NCBI RefSeq assembly: GCF_013393945.1
Contig: NZ_CP040297.1
Location: 6,701,103-6,765,102, forward strand
DNA: 64,000 nucleotides
Direction: 5' to 3'
Origin: Nostoc sp. TCL26-01
GTDB taxonomy: Bacteria; Cyanobacteriota; Cyanobacteriia; Cyanobacteriales; Nostocaceae
Shown: positions 42,452 to 51,116 of the stretch, one piece after another
Numbering within the stretch: the stretch's first letter is position 1
How the letters are laid out: each line of letters starts with the position of its first letter
Notes under the pieces: generated by a model
Told to the model about the DNA's origin: nothing
Seen by the model: the letters and a program-made list of their open reading frames with translations, nothing else
Databases searched by the model: none
Position numbers and translations under genes: made by a program

Positions 42452-43552
42452 TTAAGCAGTGCGAAAACGTGCCAACTCCTCGCCCGTTTTGGCATCATGG
42501 GCGTGGACTGTACACACAAGACAAGAATCAAACGATCGCGCCACGTGTCCCACTTCCACAGGATCAGCAGGATCAGCGATTGGTGTGCCAACCAAGGCTT
42601 CTTCAATGGGGCCGCGTATTCCTTCACCATCACGGGGGCCGATGTTCCACGTACCAGGGGCAATCACTTGATAGTTTTTAATCTTACCACCTTCTATTTC
42701 TACCCAATGACACAAAGAACCGCGTGCAGCTTCTGTTGCACCCCAACCCTTGCCGTCTTTTTCTTGGGGTTTGATATACCAAGGGTCGTTTAACTTGAAC
42801 TCCCGTAAGCAGTGTTCAGCTTGGCGGTATAATTTCACCAGTTCGTGAACCCTGGCTAATTGACGGACGTGAATGTTAGCACCACCGAAGTGTTTGAACA
42901 CATCCAGAATAAAACCGTCGTAGTGTTGCCAAGACTCGCCATGCTTACCACCAGCAACTAATTGTCTAGCTAAAGGGCCAGCCTCTAAGCGTCCGAAGTC
43001 TTTGTGCAGTACAGCACTTGCCCAAGAATAAGCATTATTAAAGTCTTTGGTATTTTTAGCTGTAGGTTTGGTGGTGCGATCGCTTGGGTGAATATTCTCT
43101 ATCCCCTCATCGTACCAAGAATGGGTGGTATTCTCACGGGTAAAGGACTGATCCATCAAGGTGTGGGTGTCTGTAAAGCTGTCATACACACCACTTTTCA
43201 TAATCATCGCCGCATTGCGTCCTTCAATAGTCGGATGCTGGTATTTATCCTCGTGGGCTAAATATCCCCAACTGACATACTTACCCACACCAGCACCATA
43301 TCTATCTAAACCGATATCTAAACCCATGCGCCAGTAAAAACCCAAGTCTGACTCCCGGTGTTTGATGTCTTCATCTAACCAATCCATGAAGTCATCATAG
43401 GTTTGAATTTCTTCATAGCGTTCCAAAGAACAACCCAGCCACACAGGTTCTAACCAGTTGGTACGGAAGTATTCTAAAATTGCCCAGGCGCGAGTAATGT
43501 CGGTTAAAGTGGGGGCGCACATTACACCACCAGGAACCATATAACTGCTATG
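42452..43552 (-). CDS. hupL: Uptake hydrogenase large subunit, C-terminal part (exon-like segment)
   Basis: Encodes residues 171-531 of HupL, the NiFe-carrying subunit of the uptake hydrogenase. Its first native residues (VPGGVMCAP) follow directly on the 16-bp repeat. The C-terminus DSCLVCTVHAHDAKTGEE contains the second pair of Ni ligands (DxCxxC) and, after the His, a 15-residue tail that a hydrogenase protease (HupW type) would remove once Ni is inserted. In vegetative DNA this part has no start or promoter of its own. Joining to the part at 51128-51638 by excision of the element gives 1,596 bases, 531 codons plus stop, with no shift. Confidence 0.95.
   Translation of the reverse strand, partial: HSSYMVPGGVMCAPTLTDITRAWAILEYFRTNWLEPVWLGCSLERYEEIQTYDDFMDWLDEDIKHRESDLGFYWRMGLDIGLDRYGAGVGKYVSWGYLAHEDKYQHPTIEGRNAAMIMKSGVYDSFTDTHTLMDQSFTRENTTHSWYDEGIENIHPSDRTTKPTAKNTKDFNNAYSWASAVLHKDFGRLEAGPLARQLVAGGKHGESWQHYDGFILDVFKHFGGANIHVRQLARVHELVKLYRQAEHCLREFKLNDPWYIKPQEKDGKGWGATEAARGSLCHWVEIEGGKIKNYQVIAPGTWNIGPRDGEGIRGPIEEALVGTPIADPADPVEVGHVARSFDSCLVCTVHAHDAKTGEELARFRTA
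43537..43552. repeat. hupL element attachment repeat, xisC side
   Basis: CCATATAACTGCTATG, direct copy of CCATATAACTGCTGTG at 51128-51143 with a single mismatch at base 14. On the hupL strand the mismatch is CAT versus CAC, both His, so either crossover point keeps the protein unchanged. Confidence 0.95.
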
Positions 43553-43668
43553 ATGTCGGGTAATATGTTAAAAATGTTCCTGAGTAACTTATTAAATAAG
43601 GTTATTTTGCTCGGTAATAACATTTTATTTTCACCATTTCAGCTTATAAATAAGGGAATATTTAGGGA

Positions 43669-45153
43669 ATGACCGGGCAAAATCAAAATCAGGGTAATTG
43701 CGATCGCCAAAACTTAATATCGGAGACATATCCCCCATCTACAGATGAGGATGCAAATGCAAACTCAAGGGACTGGTTTACCGATATGTTTGCAGACTTT
43801 GAGCCGCAGAACACCACAGACGGTAGCTACAGAGGAACAATGGCGAAAATTAAAGCAACAGAATTACACTATCAAGAAGTTTTTGAGCAGAAGTTAGTCG
43901 AAGCTAATACTAATTTAAAAAGGGATAGAATTAGAGTTACCATTAAACAAACTGGCAATTCTCTCCAATTACGCGCTACCCTACCGTTAAAACCAGGGGA
44001 TAGTAGTGTAGGTAAGCAGAAAAAACAGTATGATTTGTCTCTAGGAATACCCGCAAATTTAGAGGGATTAAAAACTGCTATTGAGGAAAGTTACGAGTTG
44101 GGTAAATTAATCGCTCGTCATACTTTCCAGTGGAATGAGAAGTATTTAGGAATTAAATCTAGAGAAAAGCAAGAGATCAAAACTATTGGGGAATTATTAG
44201 ATACATTTGCGGAAAAATATTATCAAACCCGTCAGAAAACCATCACCAGTGAAAATACTTTTGCTAACTATATATCTGTAATTAAAAGAAATTTTTCTTT
44301 AACAACTTCGGCAACAAAAAATAATTTTGAGGAAATTATTAATTCATCTCATGGAAATAAAAAAAATGAATTAATTGCGGTAACTTCTGTTTTTATTAAA
44401 ACATTTAATTTAGGATTTACACTTGATGTGACACGGGATCATGTCACTCCTGCCCATCGAGAAATACCTGAGAATGATAAAATAATATCTTCTTTTGACC
44501 TATTTGAAAAATTCGCCCTCAATCGCAAAAATACAAATATTAGTGATGAAATAGACACTTGGGAAATGTGGCGTTGGGTATATGGAATGTTGGCAACCTT
44601 TGGGTTAAGACCAAGGGAACTATTTGTACAACCGGATATTAATTGGTGGATGTCTCCGCAAAATATAGACCATACTTGGAAAGTGAATAAAAATACCAAA
44701 ACTGGATATCGAGAAGTTATTCCTTTTGTTCCTGAATGGATAGAATTATTTGATTTAAAAAATACCAAACCATTAAATATTTTAGAGAAAAAAACTGCAA
44801 AAATCGCATCTGTACAAAATATTAATTGGATGCGGAGAGATATATCCAGATGGTTTAAAAAAGTGGGAATTGAGTTTCAACCCTACGATTTGCGTCATGC
44901 TTGCGCGATTCGAGCGCATCTTCAGGGAGTACCGATTAAAGCCGCAGCAGACAATTTAGGTCATACTGTTGATGAACATACAAAAACTTATCAAAGATGG
45001 TTTGGGATTGAAAATAGGAAAAAAGCCTTTGGTGAGGTAATTAGTCAAAAGTCATTAATTGAGTTACAGAAAAATGAAATATTGGCGCTCAGGATGGAGA
45101 ATGAAAAGTTGAGGTTGGAAGTTGAAAAGTTTAAATTATCGGAGAATGTATAA
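43669..45153 (+). CDS. xisC: XisC-type tyrosine recombinase
   Basis: 494 residues; catalyses excision of the hupL element. The C-terminal catalytic part shows LRPREL (R314), YDLRHACAIRAHLQG with R409 in the box where most tyrosine recombinases have HxLR (Tyr replaces the first His, seen also in XisA-type enzymes as I recall), H432 in LGH and the nucleophile Y441 in KTYQRW. The N-terminal part (1-170) would bind the att sites. The gene starts 116 bases inside the element border, adjacent to its target, the usual place for xisC. In related strains expression occurs during heterocyst differentiation. Confidence 0.95.
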   Translation: MTGQNQNQGNCDRQNLISETYPPSTDEDANANSRDWFTDMFADFEPQNTTDGSYRGTMAKIKATELHYQEVFEQKLVEANTNLKRDRIRVTIKQTGNSLQLRATLPLKPGDSSVGKQKKQYDLSLGIPANLEGLKTAIEESYELGKLIARHTFQWNEKYLGIKSREKQEIKTIGELLDTFAEKYYQTRQKTITSENTFANYISVIKRNFSLTTSATKNNFEEIINSSHGNKKNELIAVTSVFIKTFNLGFTLDVTRDHVTPAHREIPENDKIISSFDLFEKFALNRKNTNISDEIDTWEMWRWVYGMLATFGLRPRELFVQPDINWWMSPQNIDHTWKVNKNTKTGYREVIPFVPEWIELFDLKNTKPLNILEKKTAKIASVQNINWMRRDISRWFKKVGIEFQPYDLRHACAIRAHLQGVPIKAAADNLGHTVDEHTKTYQRWFGIENRKKAFGEVISQKSLIELQKNEILALRMENEKLRLEVEKFKLSENV

Positions 45154-45372
45154 ATAATCTGAGCTATCACTTTTTTTATATTATTGATGAATAATTGTCA
45201 TAACTTCATCTTTTGTGAAAATAGTTAGGAAAACATATTTGTTCAAACATACTCACAAAGAAGAGAAAGTATCAATAATTTCTACAAACTTTTAAATTCT
45301 ACTAAACAATCTGCTATAATTATCAACACGTGTAAAAATAAGTTTAAGTCAATTATCAAACATAGTAATAGT

Positions 45373-46506
45373 ATGCAAATCAAAAAGTTAGAGTATTACG
45401 ATGATGAATACAAATGGAAGCTGGCAGAGGTAGATTTTCTACCAAATATAAATCTTTTAGTTGGTGTATCTGGTGTAGGAAAAACAAGGATACTCAGAGC
45501 TATTTACTACCTCAAGGCTATAGCTAATGGCGCATCTTTAAGCGGAGTCAAATGGAATGTTTGTTTTATAGCCGATAATAATATTGAATATACTTGGAGT
45601 GGAGAATTTGAAACAAGAAGAAGCACTATCTCGATAAATGAAAGTTCGGAAGAAGATGAGCAAGTAAAACTCATAAATGAAAAATTAGTTTGTAATAATA
45701 ATAAAGTTTTGATTGAGAGGAAAGACCCAGAAATTATTTTTAATGGAAACAAAACTCCTAAATTATCACCTTTTAAAAGCGTAGTTGAACTACTCAAACA
45801 AGAAGATCAAATAGCTCCTATAAAAGAATCATTAGATAAAATTATACTGGCTGATTCTGAGAATTTTGATAGAGTTTGGCGTTTGCCAGTGTCTATTTTT
45901 AAAAAATTTGAACAAGCTTCACTATCTACCTTGCAGGAAAGTGGTTTGCCAGTGCCAATAAAACTATCTATTCTTTACAGAACAATTCCTGAAGAATTTA
46001 ACAAGATAAAAGAAACTTTTATCTCCGTTTTTCCCAATGTCTCAGACATAAAAATCGAGATTATCAAGAATAATGATCTTCCTATTGCACTATCTGATTT
46101 GCTAAAGGACGCTACCACCGTTAGCATTAAAGAAAAAGGGGTAGAAAATTGGATTGAGAATATTTCTTCAGGAATGTTGAAAACATTGATGTATATCAGT
46201 GAGTTATATTTAGCTCCTGAAGACTGCATCATCCTAATCGATGAGTTTGAAAATAGTTTAGGTGTTAATTGCTTGGACAGTGTTACCGAACTTGTACTCA
46301 ATAATAAGAAGATACAATTTATTATTACTAGCCATCACCCTTACATAATAAACAATGTTAGTCCTGCCTACTGGAAAATCGTGACTAGAAAAGCTGGCTT
46401 GGTAAGTGTCAAAAATGCAGAAGATTTTCATATATCCAAGTCTAGACAAAAAGCTTTTATTGATTTGATCAATGTTCTAGAGGACGAAGGAGATATAGAA
46501 GAGTAG
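45373..46506 (+). CDS. AAA/ABC-type ATPase, defence-like (RloA/AbiLi/AriA-like)
   Basis: 377 residues: Walker A GVSGVGKT at 31-38, signature-like ISSGMLKTL at 264-272, Walker B CIILIDEF at 285-292 and H-loop TSHHP at 319-323, in the arrangement of AAA_15/AAA_21 SMC-like ATPases. It overlaps by one base the TOPRIM gene downstream (stop TAG, start GTG), so the two form a coupled unit. ATPase/TOPRIM pairs of this design are found in PARIS, AbiL and RloAB systems, which sense phage and kill or arrest the host. Membership is inferred; the exact system is not named. Confidence 0.7.
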   Translation: MQIKKLEYYDDEYKWKLAEVDFLPNINLLVGVSGVGKTRILRAIYYLKAIANGASLSGVKWNVCFIADNNIEYTWSGEFETRRSTISINESSEEDEQVKLINEKLVCNNNKVLIERKDPEIIFNGNKTPKLSPFKSVVELLKQEDQIAPIKESLDKIILADSENFDRVWRLPVSIFKKFEQASLSTLQESGLPVPIKLSILYRTIPEEFNKIKETFISVFPNVSDIKIEIIKNNDLPIALSDLLKDATTVSIKEKGVENWIENISSGMLKTLMYISELYLAPEDCIILIDEFENSLGVNCLDSVTELVLNNKKIQFIITSHHPYIINNVSPAYWKIVTRKAGLVSVKNAEDFHISKSRQKAFIDLINVLEDEGDIEE

Positions 46507-47213
46507 TGATGAATATTTACTTTTTGGTTGAGGGGAATAGCACAGAGAAAAAGATATATCCCAAATGGCTTGAATATCTCATTCCTAATCTAATTAGGGT
46601 TCAGTATCACGATGAAGTTCAAAATAACAACTATTACCTCATCAGTGGAGGAGGATATCCTAACATTTTATATGACGGTCTTGAAAATGCTGTTGATAAA
46701 ATTTTAGAGACTCCAAAATACGATTATCTCGTTATATGTGTTGATGCTGACGAGGAATCAGTAGAGGAAAGAAGACAAAATATAAGTCAGTTGATTAAAA
46801 ATAAAGAAATTCACTTAGGAAAGACTAAAGTTGAAATTATTTTGCAAAATCGCTGTATAGAGACTTGGTTGCTAGGAAACAAGAGGATTTTTAACTCTAA
46901 ACAACCACTAGAGTTGCCATTGTCGAGCTACGTAAATTACTATGATGTCTCTCAGAAAAACCCTGAAGAGATGGGAAATTATAAAATGAGAAATCATGCT
47001 GACTTCCATTATGAATACCTAAGAGAAGTTTTTAGAGCAAAAAATACAACATATAGTAAGAAGAATCCGAACGATGCAAAAGAAAAATACTATTTTGAGG
47101 AACTGCAAAAAAGAGTAAAAGATCAGTCTGAAGACCTTAAAACTTTTCAGTTTTTTCTAGAGTTCTGTGAGAAAATCAGAAATATTATGATTCAAAATAC
47201 TGAGGAGCAGTAG
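46506..47213 (+). CDS. RloB/DUF4276-like TOPRIM protein
   Basis: 235 residues. IYFLVEGNSTEKKIYPKWL puts the TOPRIM Glu at E9, VICVDADEES supplies D80 and D82, and LQNRCIETWLLGNKR (115-127) matches the NPCFExWLL-like motif of RloB and AbiLii. A TOPRIM nuclease, activated by the partner ATPase, is the likely effector. Starts at GTG 46506 overlapping the ATPase stop, or ATG 46509. AT-rich like its partner and unlike hupL. Confidence 0.7.
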   Translation: MMNIYFLVEGNSTEKKIYPKWLEYLIPNLIRVQYHDEVQNNNYYLISGGGYPNILYDGLENAVDKILETPKYDYLVICVDADEESVEERRQNISQLIKNKEIHLGKTKVEIILQNRCIETWLLGNKRIFNSKQPLELPLSSYVNYYDVSQKNPEEMGNYKMRNHADFHYEYLREVFRAKNTTYSKKNPNDAKEKYYFEELQKRVKDQSEDLKTFQFFLEFCEKIRNIMIQNTEEQ

Positions 47214-47444
47214 TGCGATAGCGTTCGCGTAAGCGTCCGCTCTGCGGAAGCGCTGCTGCAAGCAGTTCGCCGATCTTATAGGGTGCTTTCCTCACTACAA
47301 TTCCTAATTACTCCGCCGATAAATTCCTCTTAACGCACCAGAATTATAGAATTTAATCAAGCGATCGCAGTCTAGAGGTGTTAGATTTGCCCTTAAACAT
47401 CTTTGAAAAAAGCGATCACTCAATTTCCAAACAAACAAATCAAT
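47214..47444. repeat. Repeat spacer with R1a and R2a
   Basis: A GC-rich palindromic repeat (47217-47272, GCGGAAGCGCTGC core) is followed by R1a (47272-47370), about 85% like R1b (48177-48273), and by R2a (47395-47444), which is nearly identical to R2b (49274-49323). R1 flanks the toxin-antitoxin pair; R2 flanks that pair plus the nuclease-like gene. Confidence 0.75.
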
Positions 47445-47481
47445 ACTTCTATACAATTTAAAGCAGAAGTAGTTCTATAAT

Positions 47482-47736
47482 ATGACAAAAGTAAAAATGC
47501 CTAACTTGACACTGACAAATGAACAAGTTATTGAGTTAGTCAAACAGCTACCCAATGAGCAACAGATTGAAGTGTTTAGATTTTTACTGCTACAACAGTG
47601 GGGGCAGTGGGAATCCCTGTCGCGCTATGGAGCAGATAGAGCCAGACTTGTTGCTCAAGAATGTGGTCAAAACTGGGATACAATGACTGAGGATGAGCGA
47701 GAAGCCTTTATTGACGAAGTGGTGCATGAGGATTAG
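47482..47736 (+). CDS. Antitoxin of PIN-toxin pair
   Basis: 84 residues: MPNLTLTNEQVIELVKQLPNEQQIEVFRFLL followed by a Trp-rich hinge and acidic tail (MTEDEREAFIDEVVHED). The layout resembles antitoxins paired with COG1569-type PIN toxins. Its stop TAG shares a base with the GTG start of the toxin (47736), giving translational coupling. Confidence 0.75.
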   Translation: MTKVKMPNLTLTNEQVIELVKQLPNEQQIEVFRFLLLQQWGQWESLSRYGADRARLVAQECGQNWDTMTEDEREAFIDEVVHED

Positions 47737-48149
47737 TGCGATACACCGTTGTTTTTGATACTAATATTTTGATTTCTGCTTTGTTGTCCACAAACAGTAA
47801 TCCGTTTCGGTGTTTAGCTCTGGCAAAGATCGGGCAGATTGAGTCTGTAACCTGTCACGAGATTCTGGACGAGTTTGCTGAGAAGTTAATCGTCAAATTC
47901 AGGTTTTCCCAGGAGATGGCACAAGCAGCAGTTGAAGAGGTACGTAACTTTTCTCGGTTGGTCGAGATATCTAAAAAATTGAAGACGGTGGATGCTGATC
48001 CAGATGATGATATGGTTGTTGAATGTGCTGTTATTGGTGACGCAACTCATATTGTTACTGGCGACAAACATCTTTTATCGCTAGGAAAGTATGAAGAAAT
48101 TGCAATAGTCAAAACAACTAAGTTTGTTCTATTGTTATCCCAATCCTGA
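47736..48149 (+). CDS. PIN-domain toxin (VapC-like)
   Basis: 137 residues, PIN ribonuclease family (COG1569 type). Metal ligands: D8 in VFDTNILISALL, acidic residues in HEILDEF (E42, D45), DADPDDD (D90-D92) and D110 in IVTGDKHLL. Such toxins cleave RNA when the labile antitoxin is lost. On an excisable element, the pair would punish cells that lose it, and so stabilise it in vegetative DNA (inference). Confidence 0.85.
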   Translation: MRYTVVFDTNILISALLSTNSNPFRCLALAKIGQIESVTCHEILDEFAEKLIVKFRFSQEMAQAAVEEVRNFSRLVEISKKLKTVDADPDDDMVVECAVIGDATHIVTGDKHLLSLGKYEEIAIVKTTKFVLLLSQS

Positions 48150-48176
48150 CAGCACCAGCACCCAGGGCGATCGCGC

Positions 48177-48273
48177 ATCTTATAGGGTGCGTTCCTCACG
48201 ATAACTCCTAATTACTCTGCCGATAAATTTCTCTTAACGCACCAATATTGTGGACTTTAATCAAGCGATCGCA
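48177..48273. repeat. R1b, direct copy of 47272-47370
   Basis: ATCTTATAGGGTGC at the left and TAATCAAGCGATCGCA at the right match R1a with a few differences. Located 28 bases after the PIN toxin stop. Confidence 0.7.
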
Positions 48274-48452
48274 ATCCTCTGTAGGTTGGGTGAAACGGAG
48301 TGAAACCTAACATTAAATCTCTTCATTTGCCGAGATTATCTGAATATTTATAAAAAGCAATTAATATATATATAGGAATCATATTACAGTTTCATTACCT
48401 TTGTGCGATCGCCTCTTCGCTAAGATACTACAAGATACAATTTCCGAAAACC

Positions 48453-49052
48453 ATGCCCTACAACAAGTTCACATTACGCAAGGTAGTTGAAGATTTTTCG
48501 CTACAGATTGTAGAAAATGGTACATTTATCCCTGAATTAGCCGCGATCGCACCTAGCGAATTACTGCGGGAAACCTTGGCGGATAGCTTACCTTGGGCTG
48601 TGGCGGTTGGTAGCGAGAAGGCTCGGTCGGAAGCAATTATTACACCAGTTTTGTTGGAAGTGCGACGACTGTTAAATCGGCAAATAAGTGTATTCTCCGG
48701 CGAAGACTTTACCGTAGATGTGGATGCAGAATTGACCGGACGTTGTGATTTTTTAGTCAGTCGATCGCCCGAACAATTATTTATTAAATCCCCTGCGCTG
48801 ATTATTGTCGAGGCAAAAAAAGAGGATACAAAATCGGGATTGGGGCAATGTGTAGCCGAAATGGTTGCAGCACAAAAGTTTAATGCCAGGGCAAATGAAT
48901 CGATATCGGTGATTTATGGTTGCGTTACCAGTGGGACTGCTTGGCGGTTTTTGAAACTGGAAGAGCAAATTGTGACAATCGATTTAACAGATTATCCTTT
49001 GCCTCCCGTTGATCGCATTTTGAATATTTTGTTGTGGATGTTGCAGGGTTAG
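48453..49052 (+). CDS. PD-(D/E)XK nuclease-like protein
   Basis: 199 residues. D99 in GRCDFLVS, E120-x-K122 in LIIVEAKKED and Q132 in LGQCVAEM follow the order of the restriction-endonuclease-like core. No helicase or methylase partner is present and no specific family is recognised; cyanobacteria carry many such stand-alone proteins. It sits within the hupL element between R1b and R2b. Confidence 0.65.
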   Translation: MPYNKFTLRKVVEDFSLQIVENGTFIPELAAIAPSELLRETLADSLPWAVAVGSEKARSEAIITPVLLEVRRLLNRQISVFSGEDFTVDVDAELTGRCDFLVSRSPEQLFIKSPALIIVEAKKEDTKSGLGQCVAEMVAAQKFNARANESISVIYGCVTSGTAWRFLKLEEQIVTIDLTDYPLPPVDRILNILLWMLQG

Positions 49053-49273
49053 AGATGGGGCAATTCATCCACTTTAATTGCGATAAGTGAAGCTTTACGC
49101 CGTCATACATATCGCTAATATGGGGTTAGTGCGATCGCGATCGTAAAACCAGTATTACTAATCCGATTCCCCTCTCTTAACCCTGATGTACTAATGCTTT
49201 GCTAAATCTCCTCAATAGCTTTTGTAATGCACTCGAACTCAGTTATAAATATCAGCCGTCTAACTTCACCGTT

Positions 49274-49323
49274 AAACATCTTTGAGAAAAGCGATCGCTC
49301 GATTTCCAAACAAACAAATCAAT
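49274..49323. repeat. R2b, direct copy of 47395-47444
   Basis: AAACATCTTTGAGAAAAGCG to CAAACAAATCAAT, differing from R2a at a few bases. It lies directly after the stop of the convergent ATPase gene. Confidence 0.75.
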
Positions 49324-49335
49324 CAGACAAAACAC

Positions 49336-50916
49336 TCAAGCCCGAATCACAGTAATCCGACGCTGATTTTGTGTCAGCACAACCTGAGTTGACAAACGTT
49401 CTTCCATTGGCAGAGCATTTTTCCGCCTGTCAAACACAAATAACCAACCAAAATCTAACCCCAAGCGAGCTAAATAGGATTCTAACTGCTCAATCCCCTC
49501 AGTGAGGGGGTCACGCTTTTTCTCCCGCCATACCTTTAACTCAATACCTAAGATGACATCTTTGTAACGCAGACATAAATCCATTCTGTCACTACCAATG
49601 GCATATTCCCTCTCCAAGACACCACCACCATTGATCACACGATGCAAGAAAGCCATTAATACGATGTGAGGAGCAATTTCATGATACCCAGTGCTACCTA
49701 ATAATGGTTCCCCGTGCTGTCGCCAAAACTTGAGAAATGCTGCCAGTAACGCATCTATATTTAATTCTCCTTCCGGGGTTAACCAAGTTGGTGCAATCAC
49801 TGGTAGGGAAGCCATTGGTGTCACCGTTAACACCCTGGGTAAAACTTCCCGATAAATGGGATTAGCAATAGTTAATCCACCTTGGGGGTGCATTTTACAC
49901 AAACCTAAATCAATCACAAATTGAATATCATCATTGGGTATATCCCCCAATTCCAAACCCGCTAACATCGGTTCAATAATTGCTTTTATCCTTGGTTCTC
50001 GTAAGCGTTCAGCTAAAGAATCAAGATGAGTATCTTGACGGGCAATTAATATTTCTTTTGCTTGTAAAATATGTTTTTTCGTAATAGCAATACTTCTATC
50101 TTTCACCATTTTTTCCACAACTTCTTTAGCCAGAGCATTCACTAACCAAGGTTGTCCTTGAGTTAAATCAAACGCTGTTGCTGTAGCTTCTGGTGTGAAA
50201 ATTTGTCCTGTCTGTTGTGTATGTTGTTGATATAGTTCTGCAACTTCCTCGGCATGAAAATTTCTCAGGGTAATGGAAGTGACTTTAATATTAAAAGGAC
50301 TAGATGTGTTTAATCTGTCACTACCACCGGATGCTACCTTATAATCTCGCACATCGCGTAAACCAATTAATCCTACGGACGAGGGAAAATTTTCTGGACG
50401 ATTAGGAAAACCATCTCGTAACTGTCGTAAAACTGAAATTAATGTTTGGTCTTGTAAAGAATCAATTTCATCTATAAACAATACTATCGGATGATTTATA
50501 GCTCTTGACCAAGCTCTTAAAAAAGCCTTAATTCTATTTCCTGCTTCTTCTTGTTGCGATTGTTTAACAGGTGGTTGTAGTTCTGGGGGTAATCTATCCT
50601 CAATTGTGTCATACCAAGTTCCTAAAATTGCTAATTCTGCTGCACCTGGGTCATGATTAAAAGCACTTCCCACCTCTACCGATACCACTACTGCTGCATA
50701 AAGTCCTGTATCAGTAAGTTGCTGTGCTAGAGCTAACATTGCTGTTGTTTTCCCTGTTTGTCGTGGTGCATGAAGGACAAAATAACTCCGCTGTTGGATT
50801 AGCTCCTCCAAATCTGGTAATCGTGTTGTTGGAGATAGCATATAGTGGATATCGTCTTTACAAGGACCTGCAATATTGAACCAGCGAGGCATGGGATTTT
50901 GGCCGTTGGCGGACAC
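49336..50916 (-). CDS. AAA ATPase with C-terminal PD-(D/E)XK-like domain
   Basis: 526 residues. N-terminal ATPase of the AAA_35/AAA-like group: RWFNIAGPCKDDIHYMLSP, Walker A APRQTGKTT (about 50-58), Walker B-like PIVLFIDEIDSL near 147, and a helix-rich winged domain with LTQGQPWLVNALAKEV. The C-terminus (about 445-500) has DRMDLCLRYKDVILGIELK and EGIEQLESYLARL, the D, ExK and Q pattern of nuclease-like folds. Proteins of this layout are numerous in cyanobacteria, role unknown; a mobile-element or defence-related function fits its setting. Transcribed against the other cargo genes. Confidence 0.75.
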   Translation of the reverse strand: MSANGQNPMPRWFNIAGPCKDDIHYMLSPTTRLPDLEELIQQRSYFVLHAPRQTGKTTAMLALAQQLTDTGLYAAVVVSVEVGSAFNHDPGAAELAILGTWYDTIEDRLPPELQPPVKQSQQEEAGNRIKAFLRAWSRAINHPIVLFIDEIDSLQDQTLISVLRQLRDGFPNRPENFPSSVGLIGLRDVRDYKVASGGSDRLNTSSPFNIKVTSITLRNFHAEEVAELYQQHTQQTGQIFTPEATATAFDLTQGQPWLVNALAKEVVEKMVKDRSIAITKKHILQAKEILIARQDTHLDSLAERLREPRIKAIIEPMLAGLELGDIPNDDIQFVIDLGLCKMHPQGGLTIANPIYREVLPRVLTVTPMASLPVIAPTWLTPEGELNIDALLAAFLKFWRQHGEPLLGSTGYHEIAPHIVLMAFLHRVINGGGVLEREYAIGSDRMDLCLRYKDVILGIELKVWREKKRDPLTEGIEQLESYLARLGLDFGWLFVFDRRKNALPMEERLSTQVVLTQNQRRITVIRA

Positions 50917-51116
50917 TTTGAGTTTAGACGATTTTGGAGTTGGAGCGAGGCAATGTAGGGAAAAGTTAGGTAACGCCTGAGAAAAGCAAATAACTTTTAG
51001 TAGATAAAAATAAATGGATTTATGATATTGCTGGAGTGGGTTTATTGCCTAATTTAAGGAAAAATGAGGTAATTATTGCACCTATCCTGGCAAATCCTTA
51101 CTATATAAGCACTTTA

